This document shows positions 49,287 through 62,096 of a DNA stretch of 64,000 nt, in pieces. Position numbers and translations under genes: made by a program. The stretch covers positions 496,001 to 560,000 of the forward strand of contig OZ176050.1 of NCBI GenBank assembly GCA_964247055.1. The letters run 5' to 3'. Each line of letters begins with the position of its first letter. Position 1 is the first letter of the stretch. This DNA is from Paragordius varius (taxonomy: Eukaryota > Nematomorpha). A model generated the notes under the pieces. That model made no database searches and was not told the DNA's origin. It worked only from the letters and a program-made list of their open reading frames with translations.

Positions 49287-51695
49287 TATAAATGTAATTT
49301 TTATGAATTTTTTAAATATTTAAAAAATTTATTTTATACGATTTTAAAAATAAAAATGGCTACCTAAAATCCAAATTTGATCAGGTGATGTCACCATAAT
49401 TTTTTTTAGGTAGCCCTATGGTATTTCCATCATCACCCCAAATATTTTCGAGATCGGAGTATAAATGTAATTTTTATGAATTTTTTAAATATTTAAAAAA
49501 TTTATTTTATACGATTTTAAAAATAAAAATGGCTACCTAAAATCCAAATTTGATCAGGTGATGTCGCCATAATTTTTTTTGCGTAGTCCTATGGTAGTTC
49601 CATCATCACCCCAAATATTTTGGGGATCGGACTATAAATGTAATTTTTATGAATATTTAAAAAATTTATTTTATACGATTTTAAAAATAAAAATGGCTAC
49701 CTAAAATCCAAATTTGATCAGGTGATGTCACCATAATTTTTTTTGGGTAGCCCTATGGTAGTTCCATCATCACCCCAAATATTGTCGAGATCGGAGTATA
49801 AATGTAATTTTTTTGAATTTTTTAAATATTTAAAAAATTTATTTTATACGATTTTAAAAATAAAAATGGCTACCTAAAATCCAAATTTGATCAGGTGATG
49901 TCACCATAATTTTTTTTGGGTAGCCCTATGGTAGTTCCATCATCACCCCAAATATTTTCGAGATCGGAGTATAAATGTAATTTTTATGAATTTTTTAAAT
50001 ATTTAAAAAATTTATTTTATACGATTTTAAAAATAAAAATGGCTACCTAAAATCCAAATTTGATCAGGTGATGTTACCATAATTTTTTTTGGATAGCCCT
50101 ATGGTAGTTCCATCATCACCCCAAATATTTTCGAGATCGGAGTAAAAATGTAATTTTTATGAATTTTTTAAATATTTAAAAAATTTATTTTATACGATTT
50201 TAAAAATAAAAATGGCTACCTAAAATCCAAATTTGATCAGGTGATGTCACTATAATTTTTTTTGGGTAGCCCTATGGTAGTTCCATCATCACCCCAAATA
50301 TTTTCGAGATCGGAGTATAAATGTAATTTTTATGAATTTTTTAAATATTTAAAAAATTAATTTTATACGATTTTAAAATAAAAATGGCTACCTAAAATCC
50401 AAATTTGATCAGGTGATGTCACCATAATTTTTTTTGGGTAGCCCTATGGTAGTTCCATCATCACCCCAAATATTGTCGAGATCGGAGTATAAATGTAATT
50501 TTTTTGAATTTTTTAAATATTTAAAAAATTTATTTTATACGATTTTAAAAATAAAAATGGCTACCTAAAATCCAAATTTGATCAGGTGATGTCGCCATAA
50601 TTTTTTTTGGATAGCCCTATGGTAGTTCCATCATCACCCCAAATATTTTAGGGATCGGACTATAAATGTAATTTTTATGAATTTTTTAAATATTTAAAAA
50701 ATTTATTTTATACGATTTTAAAAATAAAAATGGCTACCTAAAATCCAAATTTGATCACGTGATGTCACCATAATTTTTTTTGGGTAGCCCTATGGTAGTT
50801 TCATCATCACCCCAAATATTTTGGGGATCGGACTATAAATGTAATTTTTATGAATTTTTTAAATATTTAAAAAATTTATTTTATACGATTAAAATAAAAA
50901 TGGCTACCTAAAATCCAAATTTTATCAGGTGATGTCACCATAATTTTTTTTGGGTAGCCCTATGGTAGTTCCATCATCACCCCAAATATTTTCGAGATCG
51001 GAGTATAAATGTAATTTTTATGAATTTTTTAAATATTTAAAAAATTTATTTTATACGATTTTAAAAATAAAAATGGCTACCTAAAATCCAAATTTGATCA
51101 GGTGATGTCACCATATTTTTTTTTGGGTAGCCCTATGGTAGTTCCATCATCACCCCAAATATTGTCGAGATCGGAGTATAAATGTAATTTTTTTGAATTT
51201 TTTAAATATTTAAAAAATTTATTTTATACGATTTTAAAAATAAAAATGGCTACCTAAAATCCAAATTTGATCAGGTGATGTCACCATAATTTTTTTTGCG
51301 TAGCCCTATGGTAGTTCCATCATCACCCCAAATATTTTGGGGATCGGACTATAAATGTAATTTTTATGAATTTTTTAAATATTTAAAAAATTTATTTTAT
51401 ACGATTTTAAAAATAAAAATGGCTACCTAAAATCCAAATTTGATCAGGTGATGTCGCCATAATTTTTTTTGAATAGCCCTATGGTAGTTCCATCATCACC
51501 CCAAATATTTTAGGGATCGGACTATAAATGTAATTTTTATGAATTTTTTAAATATTTAAAAAATTTATTTTATACGATTTTAAAAATAAAAATGGCTACC
51601 TAAAATCCAAATTTGATCACGTGATGTCACCATAATTTTTTTTGGGTAGCCCTATGGTAGTTTCATCATCACCCCAAATATTTTGGGGATCGGAC
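49287..51695. repeat. 2409-bp segmental tandem duplication, copy 1
   Basis: Private markers recur at 2409 bp: GGAGTAAAAATG (50142 to 52551), the TTTTGAATAGCC change (51471 to 53880), CGATTAAAAT (50887 to 53296), TTTTAGGTAG (49408 to 51817) and CCATATTTTTTTT (near 51112 and 53521). The left breakpoint is between 49287 and 49353. About 14 monomers. Confidence 0.92.
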
Positions 51696-54104
51696 TATAA
51701 ATGTAATTTTTATGAATTTTTTAAATATTTAAAAAATTTATTTTATACGATTTTAAAAATAAAAATGGCTACCTAAAATCCAAATTTGATCAGGTGATGT
51801 CACCATAATTTTTTTTAGGTAGCCCTATGGTATTTCCATCATCACCCCAAATATTTTCGAGATCGGAGTATAAATGTAATTTTTATGAATTTTTTAAATA
51901 TTTAAAAAATTTATTTTATACGATTTTAAAAATAAAAATGGCTACCTAAAATCCAAATTTGATCAGGTGATGTCGCCATAATTTTTTTTGCGTAGTCCTA
52001 TGGTAGTTCCATCATCACCCCAAATATTTTGGGGATCGGACTATAAATGTAATTTTTATGAATATTTAAAAAATTTATTTTATACGATTTTAAAAATAAA
52101 AATGGCTACCTAAAATCCAAATTTGATCAGGTGATGTCACCATAATTTTTTTTGGGTAGCCCTATGGTAGTTCCATCATCACCCCAAATATTGTCGAGAT
52201 CGGAGTATAAATGTAATTTTTTTGAATTTTTTAAATATTTAAAAAATTTATTTTATACGATTTTAAAAATAAAAATGGCTACCTAAAATCCAAATTTGAT
52301 CAGGTGATGTCACCATAATTTTTTTTGGGTAGCCCTATGGTAGTTCCATCATCACCCCAAATATTTTCGAGATCGGAGTATAAATGTAATTTTTATGAAT
52401 TTTTTAAATATTTAAAAAATTTATTTTATACGATTTTAAAAATAAAAATGGCTACCTAAAATCCAAATTTGATCAGGTGATGTTACCATAATTTTTTTTG
52501 GATAGCCCTATGGTAGTTCCATCATCACCCCAAATATTTTCGAGATCGGAGTAAAAATGTAATTTTTATGAATTTTTTAAATATTTAAAAAATTTATTTT
52601 ATACGATTTTAAAAATAAAAATGGCTACCTAAAATCCAAATTTGATCAGGTGATGTCACTATAATTTTTTTTGGGTAGCCCTATGGTAGTTCCATCATCA
52701 CCCCAAATATTTTCGAGATCGGAGTATAAATGTAATTTTTATGAATTTTTTAAATATTTAAAAAATTAATTTTATACGATTTTAAAATAAAAATGGCTAC
52801 CTAAAATCCAAATTTGATCAGGTGATGTCACCATAATTTTTTTTGGGTAGCCCTATGGTAGTTCCATCATCACCCCAAATATTGTCGAGATCGGAGTATA
52901 AATGTAATTTTTTTGAATTTTTTAAATATTTAAAAAATTTATTTTATACGATTTTAAAAATAAAAATGGCTACCTAAAATCCAAATTTGATCAGGTGATG
53001 TCGCCATAATTTTTTTTGGATAGCCCTATGGTAGTTCCATCATCACCCCAAATATTTTAGGGATCGGACTATAAATGTAATTTTTATGAATTTTTTAAAT
53101 ATTTAAAAAATTTATTTTATACGATTTTAAAAATAAAAATGGCTACCTAAAATCCAAATTTGATCACGTGATGTCACCATAATTTTTTTTGGGTAGCCCT
53201 ATGGTAGTTTCATCATCACCCCAAATATTTTGGGGATCGGACTATAAATGTAATTTTTATGAATTTTTTAAATATTTAAAAAATTTATTTTATACGATTA
53301 AAATAAAAATGGCTACCTAAAATCCAAATTTTATCAGGTGATGTCACCATAATTTTTTTTGGGTAGCCCTATGGTAGTTCCATCATCACCCCAAATATTT
53401 TCGAGATCGGAGTATAAATGTAATTTTTATGAATTTTTTAAATATTTAAAAAATTTATTTTATACGATTTTAAAAATAAAAATGGCTACCTAAAATCCAA
53501 ATTTGATCAGGTGATGTCACCATATTTTTTTTTGGGTAGCCCTATGGTAGTTCCATCATCACCCCAAATATTGTCGAGATCGGAGTATAAATGTAATTTT
53601 TTTGAATTTTTTAAATATTTAAAAAATTTATTTTATACGATTTTAAAAATAAAAATGGCTACCTAAAATCCAAATTTGATCAGGTGATGTCACCATAATT
53701 TTTTTTGCGTAGCCCTATGGTAGTTCCATCATCACCCCAAATATTTTGGGGATCGGACTATAAATGTAATTTTTATGAATTTTTTAAATATTTAAAAAAT
53801 TTATTTTATACGATTTTAAAAATAAAAATGGCTACCTAAAATCCAAATTTGATCAGGTGATGTCGCCATAATTTTTTTTGAATAGCCCTATGGTAGTTCC
53901 ATCATCACCCCAAATATTTTAGGGATCGGACTATAAATGTAATTTTTATGAATTTTTTAAATATTTAAAAAATTTATTTTATACGATTTTAAAAATAAAA
54001 ATGGCTACCTAAAATCCAAATTTGATCACGTGATGTCACCATAATTTTTTTTGGGTAGCCCTATGGTAGTTTCATCATCACCCCAAATATTTTGGGGATC
54101 GGAC
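51696..54104. repeat. 2409-bp segmental tandem duplication, copy 2
   Basis: This is the direct repeat of the preceding segment, with all the private markers listed there in the same order. Colinearity ends before 54171, where AAAATATAAATGG replaces AAAATAAAAATGG. The AAAATATAAATGG form also occurs at about 46107 and 56918, so the sequence beyond the breakpoint belongs to a different older block. Confidence 0.92.
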
Positions 54105-57100
54105 TATAAATGTAATTTTTATGAATTTTTTAAATATTTAAAAAATTTATTTTATACGATTTTAAAAATATAAATGGCTACCTAAAATCCAAATTTGATC
54201 AGGTGATTTCGCCATAATTTTTTTTGCGTAGTCCTATGGTAGTTCCATCATCACCCCAAATATTTTGGGGATCGGACTATAAATGTAATTTTTATGAATA
54301 TTTAAAAAATTTATTTTATACGATTTTAAAAATAAAAATGGCTACCTAAAATCTAAATTTGATCAGGTGATGTCACCATAATTTTTTTTGGGTAGCCCTA
54401 TGGTAGTTCCATCATCACCCCAAATATTGTCGAGATCGGAGTATAAATGTAATTTTTATGAATTTTTTAAATATTTAAAAAATTGATTTTATACGATTTT
54501 AAAAATAAAAATGGCTACCTAAAGTCCAAATTTTATCAGGTGATGTCACCATAATTTTTTTTGGGTAGCCCTATGGTAATTCCATCATCACCCCAAATAT
54601 TGTCGAGATCGGAGTATAAATGTAATTTTTATGAATTTTTTAAATATTTAAAAAATTTATTTTATACGATTTTAAAAATAAAAATGGCTACCTAAAATCC
54701 AAATTTGATCAGGTGATGTCGCCATAATTTTTTTTGGGTAGCCCTATAGTAGTTCCATCATCACCCCAAATATTTTCGAGATCGGAGTATAAATGTAATT
54801 TTTATGAATTTTTTAAATATTTAAAAAATTTATTTTATACGATTTTAAAAATAAAAATGGCTACCTAAAATCCAAATTTGATCAGGTGATGTCACTATAA
54901 TTTTTTTTGGGTAGCCCTATGGTAGTTCCATCATCACCCCAAATATTTTCGAGATCGGAGTATAAATGTAATTTTTATGAATTTTTTAAATATTTAAAAA
55001 ATTAATTTTATACGATTTTAAAATAAAAATGGCTACCTAAAATCCAAATTTTATCAGGTGATGTCACCATAATTTTTTTGGGTAGCCCTATGGTAGTTCC
55101 ATCATCACCCCAAATATTGTCGAGATCGGAGTATAAATGTAATTTTTTTGAATTTTTTAAATATTTAAAAAATTTATTTTATACGATTTTAAAAATAAAA
55201 ATGGCTACCTAAAATCCAAATTTGATCAGGTGATGTCACCATAATTTTTTTTGCGTAGCCCTATGGTAGTTCCATCATCACCCCAAATATTTTGGGGATC
55301 GGACTATAAATGTAATTTTTATGAATTTTTTAAATATTTAAAAAATTTATTTTATACGATTTTAAAAATAAAAATGGCTACCTAAAATCCAAATTTGATC
55401 AGGTGATGTCGCCATAATTTTTTTTGGGTAGCGCTATGGTAGTTCCATCATAACCCCAAATATTTTTGAGATCGGACTTTAAATGTAATTTTTATGAATT
55501 TTTTAAATATTTAAAAAATTTATTTTATACGATTTTAAAAATAAAAATGGCTACCTAAAATCCAAATTTGATCAGGTGATGTCGCCATAATTTTTTTTGC
55601 GTAGTCCTATGGTAGTTCCATCATCACCCCAAATATTTTGGGGATCGGACTATAAATGTAATTTTTATGAATATTTAAAAAATTTATTTTATACGATTTT
55701 AAAAATAAAAATGGCTACCTAAAATCCAAATTTGATCAGGTGATGTCACCATAATTTTTTTTGCGTAGCCCTATAGTAGTTCCATCATCACCCCAAATAT
55801 TTTGGGGATCGGAGTATAAATGTAATTTTTATGAATTTTTTAAATATTTAAAAAATTTATTTTATACGATTTTAAAAATAAAAATGGCTACCTAAAATCC
55901 AAATTTGATCAGGTGATGTCGCCATAATTTTTTTTGGGTAGCCCTATGGTAGTTCCATCATCACCCCAAATATTTTCGAGATCGGAGTATAAATGTAATT
56001 TTTATGAATTTTTTAAATATTTAAAAAATTAATTTTATACGATTTTAAAATAAAAATGGCTACCTAAAATCCAAATTTTATCAGGTGATGTCACCATAAT
56101 TTTTTTTGGGTAGCCCTATGGTAGTTCCATCATCACCCCAAATATTGTCGAGATCGGAGTATAAATGTAATTTTTTTGAATTTTTTAAATATTTAAAAAA
56201 TTTATTTTATACGATTTTAAAAATAAAAATGGCTACCTAAAATCCAAATTTGATCAGGTGATGTCACCATAATTTTTTTTGCGTAGCCCTATGGTAGTTC
56301 CATCATCACCCCAAATATTTTGGGGATCGGACTATAAATGTAATTTTTATGAATTTTTTAAATATTTAAAAAATTTATTTTATACGATTTTAAAAATAAA
56401 AATGGCTACCTAAAATCCAAATTTGATCAGGTGATGTCACCATAATTTTTTTTGCGTAGCCCTATGGTAGTTCCATCATCACCCCAAATATTTTGGGGAT
56501 CGGACTATAAATGTAATTTTTATGAATTTTTTAAATATTTAAAAAATTTATTTTATACGATTTTAAAAATAAAAATGGCTACCTAAAATCCAAATTTGAT
56601 CAGGTGATGTCGCCATAATTTTTTTTGGGTAGCCCTATGGTAGTTCCATCATCACCCCAAATATTTTAGGGATCGGACTATAAATGTAATTTTTATGAAT
56701 TTTTTAAATATTTAAAAAATTTATTTTATACGATTTTAAAAATAAAAATGGCTACCTAAAATCCAAATTTGATCACGTGATGTCACCATAATTTTTTTTG
56801 GGTAGCCCTATGGTAGTTTCATCATCACTCCAAATATTTTGGGGATCGGACTATAAATGTAATTTTTATGAATTTTTTAAATATTTAAAAAATTTATTTT
56901 ATACGATTTTAAAAATATAAATGGCTACCTAAAATCCAAATTTGATCAGGTGATGTCGCCATAATTTTTTTTGCGTAGTCCTATGGTAGTTCCATCATCA
57001 CCCCAAATATTTTGGGGATCGGACTATAAATGTAATTTTTATGAATATTTAAAAAATTTATTTTATACGATTTTAAAAATAAAAATGGCTACCTAAAATC

Positions 57101-57437
57101 CAAATTTGATCAGGTGATGTCACCATAATTTTTTTTGGGTAGCCCTATGGTAATTCCATCATCACCCCAAATATTGTCGAGATCGGAGTATAAATGTAAT
57201 TTTTATGAATTTTTTAAATATTTAAAAAATTGATTTTATACGATTTTAAAAATAAAAATGGCTACCTAAAATCCAAATTTGATCAGGTGATGTCACTATA
57301 ATTTTTTTTGGGTAGCCCTATGGTAGTTCCATCATCACCCCAAATATTTTCGAGATCGGAGTATAAATGTAATTTTTATGAATTTTTTAAATATTTAAAA
57401 AATTTATTTTATACGATTTTAAAAATAAAAATGGCTA
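54105..57437. repeat. Mixed-monomer satellite segment, right
   Basis: About 19 monomers. The order beginning at AAAATATAAATGG (54171: GCGTAGTCC with the dyad deletion, then TTGTCGAG with TTGATTTTATACG) starts again at 56918, an offset of 2747 bp, so this may be one period plus the start of a next one. A CACGTG monomer (56773) and TTAATTTTATACG monomers (about 55005 and 56029) are present. GTAATTCC in place of GTAGTTCC appears at about 54577, 57152 and further right. No gene is seen. Confidence 0.85.
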
Positions 57438-58301
57438 CCTAAAATCCAAATTTGATCAGGTGATGTCGCCATAATTTTTTTTGGGTAGCCCTATGGTAGT
57501 TCCATCATCACCCCAAATATTTTTGAGATCGGACTTTAAATGTAATTTTTATCAATTTTTTAAATATTTAAAAAATTTATTTTATACGATTTTAAAAATA
57601 AAAATGGCTACCTAAAATCCAAATTTGATCAGGTGATGCCACCATAATTTTTTTTGGGTAGCCCTATGGTAGTTCCATCATCACCCCAAATATTTTCGAG
57701 ATCGGAGTATAAATGTAATTTTTATGAATTTTTTAAATATTTAAAAAATTTATTTTATACGATTTTAAAAATAAAAATGGCTACCTAAAATCCAAATTTG
57801 ATCAGGTGATGTCACCATAATTTTTTTTGGGTAGCCCTATGGTAGTTCCATCATCACCCCAAATATTTTCGAGATCGGAGTATAAATGTAATTTTTATGA
57901 ATTTTTTAAATATTTAAAAAATTTATTTTATACGATATTAAAAATAAAAATGGCTACCTAAAATCCAAATTTGATCAGGTGATGTCACCATAATTTTTTT
58001 TGGGTAGCCCTATGGTAATTCCATCATCACCCCAAATATTTTCGAGATCGGAGTATAAATGTAATTTTTATGAATTTTTTAAATATTTAAAAAATTTATT
58101 TTATACGATTTTAAAAATAAAAATGGCTACCTAAAATCCAAATTTGATCAGGTGATGTCACTATAATTTTTTTTGGGTAGCCCTATGGTAGTTCCATCAT
58201 CACCCCAAATATTTTGGGGATCGGACTATAAATGTAATTTTTATGAATTTTTTAAATTTTTAAAAATTTATTTTATACGATTTTAAAAATAAAAATGGCT
58301 A
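57438..58301. repeat. 9-monomer HOR domain, leading partial unit
   Basis: Monomers with GGACTTTAAATG, GATGCCACC (57637), TTTTCGAG, CGATATTAAAA, GTAATTCC and finally CACTATAA with TTTAAATTTTTAAAAATTT match, in order, the second half of the 1553-bp units that follow. One monomer is missing: the GTAATTCC copy has TTTTCGAG where complete units have TTGTCGAG and then a CTATAGTAG TTTTCGAG copy, so two monomers look fused by exchange. Confidence 0.82.
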
Positions 58302-59854
58302 CCTAAAATCCAAATTGATCAGGTGATGTCACCATAATTTTTTTTGGGTAGCCCTATAATAGTTCCATCATCACCCCAAATATTTTCGAGATCGGAATAT
58401 AAATGTAATTTTTATGAATTTTTTAAATATTTAAAAAATTTATTTTATACGATTTTAAAAATAAAAATGGCTACCTAAAATCCAAATTTGATCAGGTGAT
58501 GTCACCATAATTTTTTTTGCGTAGCCCTATGGTAGTTCCATCATCACCTCAAATATTTTCGAGATCGGAGTATAAATGTAATTTTTATGAATTTTTTAAA
58601 TATTTAAAAAATTTATTTTATACGATTGTAAAAATAAAAATGGCTACCTAAAATCCAAATTTGATCAGGTGATGTCACTATAATTTTTTTGGGTAGCCCT
58701 ATGGTAGTTCCATCATCACCCCAAATATTTTCAAGATCGGAGTATAAATGTAATTTTTATGAATTTTTTAAATATTTAAAAAATTTATTTTATACGATTT
58801 TAAAAATAAAAATGGCTACCTAAAATCCAAATTTGATCAGGTGATGTCGCCATAATTTTTTTTGGGTAGCCCTATGGTAGTTCCATCATCACCCCAAATA
58901 TTTTTGAGATCGGACTTTAAATGTAATTTTTATGAATTTTTTAAATATTTAAAAAATTTATTTTATACGATTTTAAAAATAAAAATGGCTACCTAAAATC
59001 CAAATTTGATCAGGTGATGCCACCATAATTTTTTTTGGGTAGCCCTATGTAGTTCCATCATCACCCCAAATATTTTCGAGATCGGAGTATAAATGTAATT
59101 TTTATGAATTTTTTAAATATTTAAAAAATTTATTTTATACGATTTTAAAAATAAAAATGGCTACCTAAAATCCAAATTTGATCAGGTGATGTCACCATAA
59201 TTTTTTTTGGGTAGCCCTATGGTAGTTCCATCATCACCCCAAATATTTTCGAGATCGGAGTATAAATGTAATTTTTATGAATTTTTTAAATATTTAAAAA
59301 ATTTATTTTATACGATATTAAAAATAAAAATGGCTACCTAAAATCCAAATTTGATCAGGTGATGTCACCTTAATTTTTTTTGGGTAGCCCTATGGTAATT
59401 CCATCATCACCCCAAATATTGTCGAGATCGGAGTATAAATGTAATTTTTATGAATTTTTTAAATATTTAAAAAATTTATTTTATACGATTTTAAAAATAA
59501 AAATGGCTACCTAAAATCCAAATTTGATCAGGAGATGTCGCCATAATTTTTTTTGGGTAGCCCTATAGTAGTTCCATCATCACCCCAAATATTTTCGAGA
59601 TCGGAGTATAAATGTAATTTTTATGAATTTTTTAAATATTTAAAAAATTTATTTTATACGATTTTAAAAATAAAAATGGCTACCTAAAATCCAAATTTGA
59701 TCAGGTGATGTCACTATAATTTTTTTTGGGTAGCCCTATGGTAGTTCCATCATCACCCCAAATATTTTGGGGATCGGACTATAAATGTAATTTTTATGAA
59801 TTTTTTAAATTTTTAAAAATTTATTTTATACGATTTTAAAAATAAAAATGGCTA
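58302..59854. repeat. 9-monomer HOR unit, 1553 bp
   Basis: Starts at the monomer with CCAAATTGATC (one T short) and GGAATATAAATG (58395). Then come GCGTAGCC with CACCTCAAAT and CGATTGTAAAA (58624), a CACTATAA copy with TTTTCAAGATC, a GGACTTT copy, GATGCC with CTATGTAGTTCC (59045), CGATATTAAAA, GTAATTCC with TTGTCGAG, CTATAGTAG, and CACTATAA with TTTGGGG and TTTAAATTTTTAAAAATTT. The starting monomer recurs at 59855. Single-copy changes include CACCTTAAT and GGAGATG in the seventh and eighth monomers. Confidence 0.9.
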
Positions 59855-60543
59855 CCTAAAATCCAAATTGATCAGGTGATGTCACCATAATTTTTTTTGG
59901 GTAGCCCTATGGTAGTTCCATCATCACCCCAAATATTTTCGAGATCGGAGTATAAATGTAATTTTTATGAATTTTTTAAATATTTAAAAAATTTATTTTA
60001 TACGATATTAAAAATAAAAATGGATACCTAAAATCCAAATTTGATCAGGTGATGTCACCATAATTTTTTTTGGGTAGCCCTATGGTAATTCCATCATCAC
60101 CCCAAATATTGTCGAGATCGGAGTATAAATGTAATTTTTATGAATTTTTTAAATATTTAAAAAATTTATTTTATACGATTTTAAAAATAAAAATGGCTAC
60201 CTAAAATCCAAATTTGATCAGGTGATGTCGCCATAATTTTTTTTGGGTAGCCCTATAGTAGTTCCATCATCACCCCAAATATTTTCGAGATCGGAGTATA
60301 AATGTAATTTTTATGAATTTTTTAAATATTTAAAAAATTTATTTTATACGATTTTAAAAATAAAAATGGCTACCTAAAATCCAAATTTGATCAGGTGATG
60401 TCACTATAATTTTTTTGGGTAGCCCTATGGTAGTTCCATCATCACCCCAAATATTTTGGGGATCGGACTATAAATGTAATTTTTATGAATTTTTTAAATT
60501 TTTAAAAATTTATTTTATACGATTTTAAAAATAAAAATGGCTA
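59855..60543. repeat. Truncated HOR unit: 4 monomers, 689 bp
   Basis: After the CCAAATTGATC joint come only the CGATATTAAAA, GTAATTCC/TTGTCGAG, CTATAGTAG and CACTATAA/TTTGGGG monomers, that is, the last four of the nine. The first monomer has the GGAGTATAAATG of the internal copy rather than the GGAATATAAATG of a full unit's first copy, so it is a join of the first and sixth monomers. A private GGATACC is at 60023. An intra-array deletion or out-of-register exchange of five monomers explains this. Confidence 0.88.
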
Positions 60544-62096
60544 CCTAAAATCCAAATTGATCAGGTGATGTCACCATAATTTTTTTTGGGTAGCCCTATG
60601 GTAGTTCCATCATCACCCCAAATATTTTCGAGATCGGAATATAAATGTAATTTTTATGAATTTTTTAAATATTTAAAAAATTTATTTTATACGATTTTAA
60701 AAATAAAAATGGCTACCTAAAATCCAAATTTGATCAGGTGATGTCACCATAATTTTTTTTGCGTAGCCCTATGGTAGTTCCATCATCACCTCAAATATTT
60801 TCGAGATCGGAGTATAAATGTAATTTTTATGAATTTTTTAAATATTTAAAAAATTTATTTTATACGATTGTAAAAATAAAAATGGCTACCTAAAATCCAA
60901 ATTTGATCAGGTGATGTCACTATAATTTTTTTGGGTAGCCCTATGGTAGTTCCATCATCACCCCAAATATTTTCAAGATCGGAGTATAAATGTAATTTTT
61001 ATGAATTTTTTAAATATTTAAAAAATTTATTTTATACGATTTTAAAAATAAAAATGGCTACCTAAAATCCAAATTTGATCAGGTGATGTCGCCATAATTT
61101 TTTTTGGGTAGCCCTATGGTAGTTCCATCATCACCCCAAATATTTTTGAGATCGGACTTTAAATGTAATTTTTATGAATTTTTTAAATATTTAAAAAATT
61201 TATTTTATACGATTTTAAAAATAAAAATGGCTACCTAAAATCCAAATTTGATCAGGTGATGCCACCATAATTTTTTTTGGGTAGCCCTATGTAGTTCCAT
61301 CATCACCCCAAATATTTTCGAGATCGGAGTATAAATGTAATTTTTATGAATTTTTTAAATATTTAAAAAATTTATTTTATACGATTTTAAAAATAAAAAT
61401 GGCTACCTAAAATCCAAATTTGATCAGGTGATGTCACCATAATTTTTTTTGGGTAGCCCTATGGTAGTTCCATCATCACCCCAAATATTTTCGAGATCGG
61501 AGTATAAATGTAATTTTTATGAATTTTTTAAATATTTAAAAAATTTATTTTATACGATATTAAAAATAAAAATGGCTACCTAAAATCCAAATTTGATCAG
61601 GTGATGTCACCATAATTTTTTTTGGGTAGCCCTATGGTAATTCCATCATCACCCCAAATATTGTCGAGATCGGAGTATAAATGTAATTTTTATGAATTTT
61701 TTAAATATTAAAAAAATTTATTTTATACGATTTTAAAAATAAAAATGGCTACCTAAAATCCAAATTTGATCAGGTGATGTCGCCATAATTTTTTTTGGGT
61801 AGCCCTATAGTAGTTCCATCATCACCCCAAATATTTTCGAGATCGGAGTATAAATGTAATTTTTATGAATTTTTTAAATATTTAAAAAATTTATTTTATA
61901 CGATTTTAAAAATAAAAATGGCTACCTAAAATCCAAATTTGATCAGGTGATGTCACTATAATTTTTTTTGGGTAGCCCTATGGTAGTTCCATCATCACCC
62001 CAAATATTTTGGGGATCGGACTATAAATGTAATTTTTATGAATTTTTTAAATTTTTAAAAATTTATTTTATACGATTTTAAAAATAAAAATGGCTA
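60544..62096. repeat. 9-monomer HOR unit, 1553 bp, second full copy
   Basis: This repeats the order of the unit at 58302. GGAATATAAATG is at 60637, CGATTGTAAAA at 60866 and CTATGTAGTTCC at 61287, each 2242 bp (1553 plus 689) after its counterpart. Only a few single-base or one-base-indel differences from the first full copy were seen, including AATATTAAAAAAATTT at about 61704. Confidence 0.9.
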
